From Clostridium sp. E02 (GTDB lineage: Bacteria; Bacillota; Clostridia; Lachnospirales; Lachnospiraceae), in contig NZ_RJLQ01000018.1 in NCBI RefSeq assembly GCF_003833015.1, positions 44,140 to 108,139 on the forward strand: a DNA stretch of 64,000 nt, read 5' to 3'. The notes under the pieces were generated by a model. The model was given only the letters and a program-made list of their open reading frames with translations, searched no databases and had not been told where the DNA came from. The translations under genes and the position numbers were made by a program. Positions 1-8,700 of the stretch are shown one piece after another. Within the stretch, counting starts at the first letter, position 1. Each line of letters begins with the position of its first letter.

Positions 1-1045
1 CCGATAAAACCCCCATAAGTGGCAGCATAACAGATAGCAAAATCATACCAACCGCAACTGCCATAACTGCAACTATCGTTGGTTCAAACCTACGAATTCT
101 TCGATCCACAGCTGCATCCGTTTCTTCTTCCAGACTTTTAGCGATTTCCTCCATAACCATATCAAGACGGCCAGTTCTTGTACCCACCTTGATCATCTGT
201 ACATAAACACCCTTAAAGAGTCCGGTTCGTTTCATAGCTGTGTAATAGTCTAGCCCCTGTTCGATTTCTTCTGCACACGTCCTAATTTTCCCCTCTACCA
301 ATTGGTTTTCCACCAGACCACTGGCCAGCTCCATCCCCTTTTCCAAAGGAAGACCACTTTTTAACGTCAAAGAAAGAACGGATACAAAACGGCGGTTCGC
401 CACAGTTTTCGCTATCTTACTTCTTCTTTTGATCCAGTCAGTCAATGACTCGATCCAAAGAAACCGTTTCCCTTTTCTGCCCATTCCATATAAAAATAAT
501 GTGACACTAAATAAGACCAGAAACACCACAATAGAAATGCCGCTAAAGATCCCACCTAGTCTGGTAGCAACAAGAGAAACCGGCGACATCTCAGCCCCCA
601 GTTGTTCGTATACATCTTCAAATATCGGCATAACCTTTGTAAAAAGCACCAGCAAGATCACGAGAAGCATAAATATCATCATCGTCGGATAGGTGATCGC
701 CTGTTTAATGTTTTTCTTAAGAAAATGCTCCTTTTCATAATACCTAGAAAGAGCTTCCATGATCTCATCCAAGCTTCCTGTTTGCTCCCCAAGCTTTGCC
801 ATATGGGTCACATAAGACGGATAAACGCCTGTGTGTGTTAGCACATCAGAAAACAAAAGCCCTTCTTCTGTTTCCTCTGCCATTCTCAAAAGGACTTCTT
901 TTTCTTCTTTCCAGACTGCATCCTCTGCCATAACAGCCAGTCCTTCTTCTAGCGGTATCGCTGCATGAAGCAGAATCGATATCTGAAGGCAAAAAGCTGA
1001 GAGTTCGTTTGCAGAATAATGGGTTTTCCTTTCCTTCGCCATCAT
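1..1045 (-). CDS. Type II secretion / type IV pilus inner-membrane protein F family (3' end outside window)
   Basis: Reading the minus strand from ATG at 1045 gives about 348 residues with no stop before the window edge, close to the usual F-protein length, so only a short C-terminus is missing. It shows the two-fold repeat of GspF/PilC proteins: a cytoplasmic helical half with the motif KLGEQTGSLDEIM, a membrane segment (MMIFMLLVILLVLF), then a second half with KVGTRTGRLDMVMEE and another membrane segment at the edge. This family forms the inner-membrane platform for pilin or pseudopilin assembly. An AAGGAGG site lies 5 bases before ATG 1045; a second ATG at 1042 is also usable. The gene starts 27 bases after the transglutaminase gene and probably belongs to the same operon. 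Partner ATPase and pilin genes would lie beyond the left edge. Confidence 0.88.
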   Translation of the reverse strand, partial: MMAKERKTHYSANELSAFCLQISILLHAAIPLEEGLAVMAEDAVWKEEKEVLLRMAEETEEGLLFSDVLTHTGVYPSYVTHMAKLGEQTGSLDEIMEALSRYYEKEHFLKKNIKQAITYPTMMIFMLLVILLVLFTKVMPIFEDVYEQLGAEMSPVSLVATRLGGIFSGISIVVFLVLFSVTLFLYGMGRKGKRFLWIESLTDWIKRRSKIAKTVANRRFVSVLSLTLKSGLPLEKGMELASGLVENQLVEGKIRTCAEEIEQGLDYYTAMKRTGLFKGVYVQMIKVGTRTGRLDMVMEEIAKSLEEETDAAVDRRIRRFEPTIVAVMAVAVGMILLSVMLPLMGVLS

Positions 1046-1072
1046 TTACGCCTCCTTTTCAATAAAGAGTCA

Positions 1073-2050
1073 CTAATATGTAAATTTTGCTTTGTAATTG
1101 GAACTGTTGCTAATATATTCCTTGACTTTTGGATCATTTCCACCAGAAGATGCATAGGTCGGATCCATCAATTTCCAAACATTGCCGTCAAAATATATGA
1201 TATTATCCACCCAGCCCTGTCCATCTAAATATATACTTACCCAGGCATGATACACACTCCCAGTGTATCCTACCACAAGTTTAGTCGGTATATTCTGGGA
1301 TCTGAGCATCGCTGTCATGACAGCAGCATAATCAAAGCAGATGCCTTTTTGTTCCGTAAGCGTACGATCCAAGTCTGGGATGTAATCTGTCTGAACAGAA
1401 CTTGCCAAAGCATCGTCGTAAGTAATATTGGTTACCACGTAATTATAAATATTGGTGACAATTCCAACTGGATCGGATGCCTGTGATGCCAGTTCTGCTC
1501 CCTTTTTTACGACTCTACTATCCGGTGAAAAATTCACATATTTGTTGGGATATAAAAATGGTTCAAATTCATTGCCTAATGTTACATTCAGTGATTGGCT
1601 GACCTTTAATCCATACTGATTTCCACGCACCTGTTCTAACACCCTGACGGTGTAGGTTCCACTGTGTTCCGTTAAAGGAAATATCTCATAGGAAGATCGA
1701 TTATTGAGTATATAATTATAGGTTTCCCCTCCCTCTTTGATCACCTGAATGCGAATCAATTTGGAATCGCCTGTATATTTTATCATGACATAGCCCTGAT
1801 TGGTATTGGAAGCATCTATTAATACATCGTTATTTTTATAGATCACAGTACCAGAGGCCTGGGGAATTCTCAAATTAGTGAGAGGAGGTTTTTTAGATAA
1901 CGGAACCTCCTGATCTTTGATGGATACTACGGTTTTCCACTCCACACTTTCGTCTGCGGCCTCTGCTCTCATCGCTGGCGCACACCCATTTAATAAGAAC
2001 AGGAACATCAAATAAGTCATTCCAAATAAGGCCATGTCTCTCTTTTTCAT
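1073..2050 (-). CDS. Transglutaminase-like domain lipoprotein
   Basis: A 325-residue predicted lipoprotein. It opens with MKKRDMALFG, a hydrophobic stretch and an LNGC lipobox, so it should be anchored outside the cytoplasmic membrane. The C-terminal third is a transglutaminase/papain-like core with the triad in order: Cys in KGICFDYA, His in VYHAWVS and Asp in LMDPTYAS. The middle is beta-rich and unassigned. Family members can be proteases or crosslinking enzymes; the substrate is unknown here. I chose ATG 2050, because GAGGAG precedes it by 8 bases and it yields a clean signal peptide; the longer reading starting at 2128 would overlap rlmB. It sits 19 bases after rlmB and just before the secretion F gene, which hints at a surface or pilus-related job. 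Confidence 0.85.
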   Translation of the reverse strand: MKKRDMALFGMTYLMFLFLLNGCAPAMRAEAADESVEWKTVVSIKDQEVPLSKKPPLTNLRIPQASGTVIYKNNDVLIDASNTNQGYVMIKYTGDSKLIRIQVIKEGGETYNYILNNRSSYEIFPLTEHSGTYTVRVLEQVRGNQYGLKVSQSLNVTLGNEFEPFLYPNKYVNFSPDSRVVKKGAELASQASDPVGIVTNIYNYVVTNITYDDALASSVQTDYIPDLDRTLTEQKGICFDYAAVMTAMLRSQNIPTKLVVGYTGSVYHAWVSIYLDGQGWVDNIIYFDGNVWKLMDPTYASSGGNDPKVKEYISNSSNYKAKFTY

Positions 2051-2069
2051 CCGTATCACTCCTCGTCTC

Positions 2070-2807
2070 TTAGTCCATACGCTGCCTAACAATCTCATAA
2101 GCCAGTACACCGGTTGCCACCGAGGCATTTAAAGAATCGATATTTCCCTTCATCGGAATGGAGGCAACCATATCGCAATGTTCTTTGACTAGTCTTCCCA
2201 CGCCACTTCCCTCGCTTCCAATCACTACACCGATGGGTCCTTTTAAGTTAAGTCGATACATGGTTTCCCCTTCCATATCCGCACAAACAAACCACATTCC
2301 TTTTTCTTTCAGTTCCTCCATAACAGACGTTAAATTCGTCACTTTGGCTACAGGGGTATAATTAAGTGCTCCAGCAGAAGTTTTGGCTACGGTTGCTGTA
2401 AGTCCTACTGCTCTTCTCTTTGGTATAATCACACCATGGGCACCAGATAGATTCGCGGTACGAATAATTGCGCCCAGATTATGAGGATCTTCGATTCCAT
2501 CAAGAAGGATTAAAAAGGGAGGTTCCCCTTTTTCTTCTGCTGCCTTTAACATATCATCCACTTCTGCGTATTCATAAGCAGCCGCATGAGCAATTACTCC
2601 CTGGTGATGCCCTTCTTCTGACATCTGATCCAGACGCTCTCTCTCCACAAAATTAAGGATTGTGTCACTCTTTTTTGCTTCCCGTACAATAGATTGAATG
2701 GGGCCATCCTGCACTCCTTTTTGTACATATAGCTTATCAATCGTCTTTCCAGAACGAAATGCCTCCAATACAGCATTTCTTCCTTCTATGGTAAATTCCT
2801 CTATCAT
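2070..2807 (-). CDS. rlmB: 23S rRNA (guanosine-2'-O)-methyltransferase RlmB (TrmH/SpoU family)
   Basis: A 245-residue SpoU-family methyltransferase, of normal length for RlmB, which methylates the ribose of G2251 in 23S rRNA using SAM. An N-terminal substrate-binding domain (starting EEFTIEGRNAVLEAF) is followed by the knotted SPOUT domain with its three motifs: NLGAIIRTANLSGAHG, IGSEGSGVGRLV and SLNASVATGVLAYE. The start codon overlaps the mrnC stop by four bases (ATGA), with AGGAGA upstream inside mrnC, so the two are translationally coupled. The order cysS-mrnC-rlmB is a classic Firmicutes arrangement and supports the assignment. Some members of this family methylate other RNA positions, so the exact target is by family inference. 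Confidence 0.93.
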   Translation of the reverse strand: MIEEFTIEGRNAVLEAFRSGKTIDKLYVQKGVQDGPIQSIVREAKKSDTILNFVERERLDQMSEEGHHQGVIAHAAAYEYAEVDDMLKAAEEKGEPPFLILLDGIEDPHNLGAIIRTANLSGAHGVIIPKRRAVGLTATVAKTSAGALNYTPVAKVTNLTSVMEELKEKGMWFVCADMEGETMYRLNLKGPIGVVIGSEGSGVGRLVKEHCDMVASIPMKGNIDSLNASVATGVLAYEIVRQRMD

Positions 2808-3262
2808 TCTAGTTCTCCTATTCTAATTAGTCCCTTGCTAACCACTTCAATCAACCTTTTTAACTCCCCGCTAAGATATAAATATCCACACAGTGCTTCA
2901 AATCCGGTGGCTGTCCGGTAATCTGCAACCGTGGCATGCTTTGCCGTCGTTGCAGATTTGGCGTTTCTCCCTCTTTTATATACAGCAATCTCATCCGGAG
3001 TCAGTTCTTCTGCAGTTAGCAATCCACGCATGATTTCTGCCTGAGTGCCTGCGTTTACCAGTTTTGCACTTTTTCTATGCATATTATTGACCTGAGTGCT
3101 TCCGTGATTCATGACTTTCGTCCGGATAATCAATTCATAGATCCCATCCCCAATATAAGCCAATGCCAAAGGGGAATAACTTCTTAAATCCACTTCTTTT
3201 AGTTTCATGCTATCCTTAAAAAATTCCCCAAACTCGGCCAGCGTTTTTATACTCTCTTCCAT
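2804..3262 (-). CDS. mrnC: Mini-ribonuclease III
   Basis: A 152-residue RNase III-like catalytic domain without a dsRNA-binding domain, typical of Mini-III. In Bacillus this enzyme matures the ends of 23S rRNA. The catalytic signature is visible as YIGDGIYE (Asp39 and Glu43), followed by a helical core with VNNMHRKSAKLV and RRGRNAKS-like basic residues. The start overlaps the cysS stop by 16 bases; AGAAGG lies 7 bases before the ATG. It forms a tight translationally coupled chain with cysS upstream and rlmB downstream. Confidence 0.92.
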   Translation of the reverse strand: MEESIKTLAEFGEFFKDSMKLKEVDLRSYSPLALAYIGDGIYELIIRTKVMNHGSTQVNNMHRKSAKLVNAGTQAEIMRGLLTAEELTPDEIAVYKRGRNAKSATTAKHATVADYRTATGFEALCGYLYLSGELKRLIEVVSKGLIRIGELE

Positions 3263-4650
3263 TTTACGCCTTCTCTTGTATCTTCCAGTACAATGGAACG
3301 CTCAAGAAGCTTACCTCTGATTTCATCGGCCAAAGCAAAATCTTTGTCTCTTCGTGCTTGCTGTCTGGCTTCTATCATAGCTTCTATCTCATTATCTAGA
3401 ATTTCTTCTTTTTTTTCTGTCACGATCCCCAACGTGTGGCAAAGGGACTCTATGGTACTTTTTACGAAGGTCACGTAGTCTTTTGAGCTTTCTTCCCCAA
3501 TGGTAGAATTACTAAATTTCACCAATTCAAAAATTGCTGAAATAGCGTCAGCTGTATTAAAATCGTCATCCATTGCATCTTCAAACTTAGCAATGAATTC
3601 ACGGATCAGCTTTTCGTCTTCCGACTCTTTTCTTTGCTGTTCCTTCGCAGAAATTTCCAAATCTCTTAATTTATCAATTGCCGTCAAAATTCGATCCAGA
3701 CCATTCTTTGAGGACTCCATTAAATCTTCATTAAAGTTAAGCGGACTCCTGTAATGGGCACTGAGGATAAAGAAACGAAGTACTTGTAAATCAAACGTTT
3801 CTCCTATCTCCCGAACTGTAAAGAAATTCCCCAGTGATTTGGACATCTTATGATTATCAATATTTAAAAATGCATTGTGCATCCAGTATTTCGCAAATTC
3901 TTTTCCATTGGCTGCCTCACTCTGGGCAATCTCGTTCTCATGGTGAGGGAATATTAAATCCTCTCCCCCTGCATGAATATCAATTCGATCTCCCAGATAT
4001 TTTTTTGACATAACCGAACACTCTATATGCCATCCAGGTCTTCCTTCACACCAGGGTGAATCCCAGAATGGTTCTCCTTCTTTTCTCGGTTTCCAAAGAA
4101 CAAAATCAGAAGACTCTTCTTTTCCAGACTCTCCCGTTACTTTAATCTCACGGAACCCAGACTGAAGTTCTTCCAGATTTTTGTGGGACAGTTTTCCATA
4201 GTCCTCAAACGACTTGGTGCGGAAATAAACCGTTCCATCTTTCGCTGCATATGCATGGCCAGAACCAATCAACTGCTGAATCATCTTTAACATACCTGAA
4301 ATCTCTTCTGTTGCCAGCGGATTGTTGGTCGCTGGTTTTATATTCATAGCATCCATGTCTTTGATGCATTCTTCAATATAACGCTTGGAAATGGTGTCTG
4401 CATCCACCCCTTCCTCAAGTGCCTTTTTAATGATCTTATCATCCACATCCGTAAAATTGGTAACAAAGTTCACTTCATATCCTTTATATTCAAAATATCT
4501 GCGTACCGAGTCAAAAACGATCATAGGTCTTGCGTTACCGATATGGATCAGATTATATACCGTAGGACCACAAACATACATCTTAACTTTGCCGGATTCT
4601 AAGGGTACGAATTCTTCTTTTTGTCTGGTTAATGTATTAAAAATCTTCAT
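3247..4650 (-). CDS. cysS: Cysteine--tRNA ligase
   Basis: A 467-residue class I aminoacyl-tRNA synthetase of normal length. The zinc-ligand Cys27 sits in MYVCGPTVYN and the HIGH motif follows as HIGN (36-39); the other zinc ligands are in GRPGWHIECSVMS and FPHHENEIAQSE. The KMSKS loop is exact (NHKMSKSLGNF). The C-terminal helical domain ends with the LEDTREGVKWKR motif common to CysRS. The start ATG is preceded by AAGGGA. It follows ispF by 22 bases on the same strand. No T-box leader is visible, as expected for an internal operon gene. Confidence 0.97.
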   Translation of the reverse strand: MKIFNTLTRQKEEFVPLESGKVKMYVCGPTVYNLIHIGNARPMIVFDSVRRYFEYKGYEVNFVTNFTDVDDKIIKKALEEGVDADTISKRYIEECIKDMDAMNIKPATNNPLATEEISGMLKMIQQLIGSGHAYAAKDGTVYFRTKSFEDYGKLSHKNLEELQSGFREIKVTGESGKEESSDFVLWKPRKEGEPFWDSPWCEGRPGWHIECSVMSKKYLGDRIDIHAGGEDLIFPHHENEIAQSEAANGKEFAKYWMHNAFLNIDNHKMSKSLGNFFTVREIGETFDLQVLRFFILSAHYRSPLNFNEDLMESSKNGLDRILTAIDKLRDLEISAKEQQRKESEDEKLIREFIAKFEDAMDDDFNTADAISAIFELVKFSNSTIGEESSKDYVTFVKSTIESLCHTLGIVTEKKEEILDNEIEAMIEARQQARRDKDFALADEIRGKLLERSIVLEDTREGVKWKRV

Positions 4651-4672
4651 AAGCTTCCCTTCCTCTCACGTT

Positions 4673-5215
4673 TTATTTCTTGCAGCAGCCTCCACAGCCA
4701 CCACAGTCTGTTTTCATGATGCTGTCATCATAACAATAGTCTTTTACAGAAGTGAGTAAAACAATGGCCTGTGATTTGATTCCTTCCCCAGTTCCAGTAA
4801 ATCCCATTCCTTCCTCGGTTGTCGCCTTTACATTCACTTTGTCTACAGGCAATAAAAGTGCTTCTGCAATATTTTTAGCCATCTGAGGCCTATACGTAAG
4901 AAGTTTTGGTTTTTGGGCTATAATAACTGAATCAATATTCTCAATGACATATCCTCGTTCTTCCAAAAGACTGCCTACTTTTTTTAAAAGTTCTATACTA
5001 GAAGCTCCCTTATATTTCGGATCTGTATCTGGAAAATGTTCTCCGATATCACCCAACGCTGCCGCACCTAAAAGTGCATCCATAATAGCATGCACCAATA
5101 CATCTGCATCAGAATGTCCCAAAAGTCCTTTCTCATAAGGAATTTTCACTCCTCCCAGAATCAAGTCAGTGCCTTTTATTAATTTATGCACATCATATCC
5201 CTGTCCAATTCTCAT
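4673..5215 (-). CDS. ispF: 2-C-methyl-D-erythritol 2,4-cyclodiphosphate synthase with extra Cys-rich tail
   Basis: The fifth enzyme of the MEP isoprenoid pathway; it forms the cyclic diphosphate from CDP-ME 2-phosphate. The zinc-site motif DVHKL near the N-terminus, [20 protein letters not shown] and the FPDTDP loop are all present, and the core ends as expected at [14 protein letters not shown] (about residue 157). What is unusual is a further 22-23 residues ending [11 protein letters not shown], holding five cysteines; standard IspF proteins end near 158-160. The reading frame is intact with a stop directly after the tail, so this is not a frameshift artefact. The gene lies between the lipid kinase and cysS in the same operon. 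Confidence 0.94.
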   Translation of the reverse strand: MRIGQGYDVHKLIKGTDLILGGVKIPYEKGLLGHSDADVLVHAIMDALLGAAALGDIGEHFPDTDPKYKGASSIELLKKVGSLLEERGYVIENIDSVIIAQKPKLLTYRPQMAKNIAEALLLPVDKVNVKATTEEGMGFTGTGEGIKSQAIVLLTSVKDYCYDDSIMKTDCGGCGGCCKK

Positions 5216-5246
5216 AATTTTCCCTTTCTTCTATATAAATACATTT

Positions 5247-6173
5247 TTATACGATCATACGCAGCTTTCTGCCAATGCACCTGATCTCAATATCATTCTG
5301 GCAAAAACAACTTTCTCCATCCACATGCACTGCCATGGGGCGATCCATATGAATCAAAATCTCTTCGCATGAATAAAACCGGGTTCCTTTATTTAAAGAT
5401 TTTCTTCCCATCAAAGAATTAAACAACACCGGTATTAATTTTCTCTTTTTTCGGTTACTCATAACACAAACCGATAATTTTCCGTCTTCAAAATCAGCAT
5501 CTGGAGCAAATTTAAATCCGCCCCCTTCATAGGGGTGAATATGGGCAGATATAAAATATGCATGGTTAAACTCGATCTTCTGGACTCCGTTTAATAGAAT
5601 GTATCCACTCGATGGCCTTGCCACCGCAAGTTGTTTTATACCTGCAAGGAGATACGAAATCTTTCCAATATGAAGCTTGTGAAGCAGTCCTCTTGACCTG
5701 GAATATAATATGTTATGACAAACTGCCGCATCCATTCCAATTCCTGCACTGACCATAAAACGACGATGAGAAATCTCAGCCTCTCCATAGGAGATGACTC
5801 CATAATCCATCAGTTTGTAATATTTGGGGTGCAGAATCTTTTTTAAACATCGGATTGGATTCCTAGGTAGTTTTAAACTTCTGGCCAGATCATTGCCAGA
5901 TCCAGCAGGAATATACCCAAAAGTAACCAGGCTGCATAACGATAGCCCATCAAGGATCTCATTTACGGTACCATCTCCGCCCACTGCAATAATAATACTG
6001 GAATCTTTACAGCCTTCGGTAAGATTTTTGGCATAGATCTTGGCATCTCCTGGTTTCTCCGTTAAGAACACCTGATAATCCACCCCAGAAGTTTGCAAAG
6101 CATTGTCCAGTTTTTTCCATATGAGTTTGCCCCGTCCACAGCATGAATTTGGATTTACAATAAAATAGTACAT
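5247..6173 (-). CDS. Diacylglycerol/lipid kinase family protein (YegS/DgkB-like)
   Basis: A 308-residue protein with the DAGK catalytic fold: FIVNPNSCCGRGK at the N-terminus, the GGDGTVNEILDGL nucleotide loop and GYIPAGSGNDLARSL, followed by the typical C-terminal beta-sandwich ending in HVDGE. These enzymes phosphorylate diacylglycerol or related lipids using ATP. I start at ATG 6173 because GGAGG lies six bases before it and the protein begins directly with the family motif; a reading from 6218 adds 15 residues without a ribosome site. It is the first gene of the ispF-cysS-mrnC-rlmB run, and a weak TATACT -10 element lies upstream. Confidence 0.87.
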   Translation of the reverse strand: MYYFIVNPNSCCGRGKLIWKKLDNALQTSGVDYQVFLTEKPGDAKIYAKNLTEGCKDSSIIIAVGGDGTVNEILDGLSLCSLVTFGYIPAGSGNDLARSLKLPRNPIRCLKKILHPKYYKLMDYGVISYGEAEISHRRFMVSAGIGMDAAVCHNILYSRSRGLLHKLHIGKISYLLAGIKQLAVARPSSGYILLNGVQKIEFNHAYFISAHIHPYEGGGFKFAPDADFEDGKLSVCVMSNRKKRKLIPVLFNSLMGRKSLNKGTRFYSCEEILIHMDRPMAVHVDGESCFCQNDIEIRCIGRKLRMIV

Positions 6174-6264
6174 GGAATCCCTCCGCATTTTGCTAATTGT
6201 TAGTATAACATAAAACAACTAAAATGAATATAAAAAAAAGGAAAAAGGATTCCGCACAAAAAAA

Positions 6265-6290
6265 TCCCTGTAATCATGTGATTACAGGGA
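6265..6290 (-). terminator. Intrinsic terminator downstream of the tRNA pair
   Basis: A 12-bp perfect inverted repeat (TCCCTGTAATCA / TGATTACAGGGA) is followed on the minus strand by a run of seven T (plus-strand A at 6258-6264). It ends the tRNA-Val/tRNA-Met transcript before the lipid kinase gene. Confidence 0.85.
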
Positions 6291-6297
6291 CAACTCC

Positions 6298-6371
6298 TAG
6301 CGGAAGGGAGATTTGAACTCTCGACACCACGGGTATGAACCGTGTGCTCTAGCCAACTGAGCTATTCCGCC
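6298..6371 (-). tRNA. tRNA-Met (CAT), elongator type
   Basis: A 74-base cloverleaf: acceptor strand GGCGGAA pairs with TTCCGCT with discriminator A, D arm TAGCTCAGTTGGCTAGAGC, anticodon loop TTCATAC within stem CACGG/CCGTG, and T loop TTCAAAT. The first base pair is G-U, not the mismatch of initiator tRNA, so it is elongator Met. CCA is not encoded. A tRNA-Ile with lysidine-modified CAT is the only alternative; the sequence resembles elongator Met. Confidence 0.92.
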
Positions 6372-6406
6372 ATATAAAATTCATCTGATAAACCTGTGTT
6401 TATCAA

Positions 6407-6479
6407 TGGGACCTACAGGGCTCGAACCTGTGACCCTCTGCTTGTAAGGCAGATGCTCTCCCAGCTGAGCTAAGATCCC
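6407..6479 (-). tRNA. tRNA-Val (TAC)
   Basis: A 73-base cloverleaf: acceptor GGGATCT pairs with AGGTCCC (one mismatch-tolerant G-T pair), discriminator A, anticodon stem TCTGC/GCAGA with loop CTTACAA giving anticodon TAC, and T loop GTTCGAGCC. It is transcribed before the tRNA-Met from the shared promoter just upstream. Confidence 0.94.
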
Positions 6480-6524
6480 AGTGCATTTTCAGGATTTTTT
6501 TGTTTCTTTCCCGACTGCCTCATT

Positions 6525-6553
6525 AGTATAATATGAATTGTATCAATTGTCAA
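6525..6553 (-). promoter_or_regulatory. Sigma-A promoter for the tRNA pair
   Basis: On the minus strand a consensus -35 TTGACA (6548-6553) and -10 TATACT (6525-6530) are separated by 17 bases, about 45 bases before tRNA-Val. A second TTGACA lies a few bases further upstream. Confidence 0.85.
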
Positions 6554-6593
6554 CACTTTTTTGTCAATTATTTTCGTTTTTTCTCTATCCTTG

Positions 6594-7520
6594 TCAGACC
6601 CCTGATTCCACCTTACTTTCATCCGTTTTTCCGCTTCCATGTAGAAGACAAAACAGCTCTTTATAGTACGGTTTGTAGATACTTCCTTTCCTCCAGATAA
6701 AAGTAAAATCATGGATTAAATCAAAATCCTCCAACTTGATTTTCTTTAACACTCCAGATCTTAGTTCTTGCCTAACTGCAGTTTCATATAAGAATGTAAT
6801 CCCTTTTCCATTTTCAACCATCTGTTTAATCACGCTGATATTATTGATCTCTATTACATGGTTAAAATCCTGAAGAAGTAAATTCTTTCCTTCCAGATAC
6901 CGTTCCAGAACATATCTGGTCCCAGATCCTGATTCCCGAATAAAAAGACGTTCCTCTAATAGATCTTCTATTTTTCGTGTATTTTTTTGAAACACGTAAT
7001 CACTTCCGTAAACTGCTGCAAATGGTTCCGAATCATATACTTGAAAATCATATTCCTTTTTTTTGAAGAATCCCTCCACCAAGGCAAATTCGATCTCTCC
7101 TGAATCTAGTTTTTCCAACAGCTCTTTTGTGTCTGCAACAATCATTTTAACTTTGGCTTCTGGATATGCATGAAGATAACGCATCAGTGCCTTTGGCATC
7201 TCATACTCTCCTATGGTCATCGTAGCTCCAAAAACCAACTCTCTTCCTTTTCCTGATTGCTGATTCATAATCTTCTTTAAGAGAAGTTCATCGTCTTTCA
7301 TGGTAATGGCAGCGGATAACAACGTTTTTCCGGCTTCTGTAAGGTTAATCTTCTTCCCACTATATGCAAATAACTTCACACCATATTGCTCCTCTAAATA
7401 GCGAATATGCTGGGACACTCCTGGCTGAGTTATATTTAACGCCTCTGCAGCTCTGGTAAAATTCATAAATCTGCACACCATAAGAAACGTATCAACTCGA
7501 AAATCCAACAAATGAATCAC
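6594..7520 (-). CDS. LysR-family transcriptional regulator (CysB/CysL-like)
   Basis: About 300 residues with an N-terminal winged helix-turn-helix ([33 protein letters not shown]) and a periplasmic-binding-like effector domain ([11 protein letters not shown]... RESGSGTR). It is divergent from a YeiH-family transporter, the same arrangement seen for CysL/YeiE-type regulators, so it likely controls that neighbour in response to a sulfur-containing or related small molecule. There is no ATG at the start: GTG 7520 is only one base from the AAGGGAG site, while the TTG six bases inside (before the LDFRVDTF motif) has normal spacing and may be the real start. The 3' end lies between this gene and the tRNA promoter with no clear terminator. 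Confidence 0.88.
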   Translation of the reverse strand: MIHLLDFRVDTFLMVCRFMNFTRAAEALNITQPGVSQHIRYLEEQYGVKLFAYSGKKINLTEAGKTLLSAAITMKDDELLLKKIMNQQSGKGRELVFGATMTIGEYEMPKALMRYLHAYPEAKVKMIVADTKELLEKLDSGEIEFALVEGFFKKKEYDFQVYDSEPFAAVYGSDYVFQKNTRKIEDLLEERLFIRESGSGTRYVLERYLEGKNLLLQDFNHVIEINNISVIKQMVENGKGITFLYETAVRQELRSGVLKKIKLEDFDLIHDFTFIWRKGSIYKPYYKELFCLLHGSGKTDESKVESGV

Positions 7521-7640
7521 ACTCCCTTTTCATTTTTTACAATCATAACATATTATTATGATTATATAAATATATATAATTTTATTTTATTGATATATTC
7601 CCATATAATAAGCGCAGAGGAAAAAAGGAGGATCATACTT

Positions 7641-8639
7641 ATGAAAAAATATTTTGCTGGCATACTATTATGCTTACTCATATCCATTCCAGCTTGGCTG
7701 CTTGGAACGATGTTACCGGTGGTTGGAGGCCCTGTTTTTGCAATTTTAATTGGTATGGCTATTGCACCGTTTGTAAAAGGAAAAGAAACATTTCGACCTG
7801 GAGTTACCTTTGCTTCTAAAAAAATACTTCAATATGCCGTAATTTTACTGGGATTTGGCATGAATTTAACCACTGTTCTTTTAAAAGGCAAACAAGCACT
7901 TCCCATTATCGTATCAACCATTACCACTTCCCTGGTCATTGCATATGTTCTCTACCGTAAGTTAGACATACATGGAAAAAGTGCAATTTTAATCGGGGTT
8001 GGTTCTTCCATCTGCGGTGGTTCTGCAATCGCTGCAACTGCACCTGTCATTGACGCAGATGACAATGAAATTGCTCAGGCAATCTCTGTAATCTTTCTAT
8101 TTAATATTGTGGCAGCTTTGCTCTTTCCTACCCTTGGTTCCCTACTCGGTCTTTCCAATGAAGGCTTTGGACTTTTTGCAGGAACTGCCATCAATGATAC
8201 GTCATCTGTTACCGCAGCTGCAACTGCATGGGATGGAATACATGGAAGCAATACTCTGGAAGCTGCTGCTATCGTTAAACTAACCAGAACGCTTGCAATT
8301 ATTCCAATTACATTATTTCTTGCCTTTTACCGTACAAAGAGTGAACAAAAAACAGTCGGAAATTCCATTCGAATAACGAAAATCTTCCCGTTCTTTGTTC
8401 TGTATTTTCTACTGGCTTCTGTCCTTACCACCGTTTTTTCCCTGCCTCATGCGGTTACTGGACCTCTAAAGGATTTAAGCAAATTTTTTATAGTAATTGC
8501 TATGGGAGCCATTGGAACCAATACAAATTTGGTACAATTAATCCGAACCGGAAAAAAACCGATTCTTCTAGGATTTTGCTGCTGGATTGGTATCTCGGTT
8601 GTCAGTCTGGCATTTCAAATTGTGCTTGGCATCTGGTAA
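7641..8639 (+). CDS. YeiH-family putative sulfate/anion exporter
   Basis: A 332-residue polytopic membrane protein of the YeiH/UPF0324 family. Visible family signatures are [51 protein letters not shown] and the C-terminal [16 protein letters not shown]. About ten hydrophobic segments are present. The family is annotated as putative sulfate exporters and its substrate is not firmly established. ATG 7641 has AAGGAGG nine bases upstream; an upstream in-frame extension starting at 7512 runs through the regulator's start region and is rejected. An AT-rich 120-base gap with a TATAAT element separates it from the divergent LysR gene, which probably activates it. Confidence 0.88.
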   Translation: MKKYFAGILLCLLISIPAWLLGTMLPVVGGPVFAILIGMAIAPFVKGKETFRPGVTFASKKILQYAVILLGFGMNLTTVLLKGKQALPIIVSTITTSLVIAYVLYRKLDIHGKSAILIGVGSSICGGSAIAATAPVIDADDNEIAQAISVIFLFNIVAALLFPTLGSLLGLSNEGFGLFAGTAINDTSSVTAAATAWDGIHGSNTLEAAAIVKLTRTLAIIPITLFLAFYRTKSEQKTVGNSIRITKIFPFFVLYFLLASVLTTVFSLPHAVTGPLKDLSKFFIVIAMGAIGTNTNLVQLIRTGKKPILLGFCCWIGISVVSLAFQIVLGIW

Positions 8640-8663
8640 ATAGGACGTGTTTTCCTATGAAAT

Positions 8664-8700
8664 AAAAAACTGTGTCGGTCTTGTACCGACACAGTTTTTT
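8664..8700. terminator. Bidirectional intrinsic terminator
   Basis: A perfect 16-base inverted repeat (AAAAAACTGTGTCGGT and its complement) around a 5-base loop gives T-runs in both directions. It can end the YeiH gene on the plus strand and the NYN gene on the minus strand, whose stop codon it touches. Confidence 0.9.

Noticed and set aside
4651..4672. T-box leader before cysS
   Set aside because: The gap to ispF is only 22 bases; there is no room for a T-box.
6470..6712. 80-residue minus-strand frame near the tRNA genes
   Set aside because: It overlaps tRNA-Val, its promoter and the end of the LysR gene and has no ribosome site.
7512..7640. Longer N-terminus for the YeiH-family transporter
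   Set aside because: It would overlap the divergent regulator's start and promoter; ATG 7641 has AAGGAGG and fits family length.
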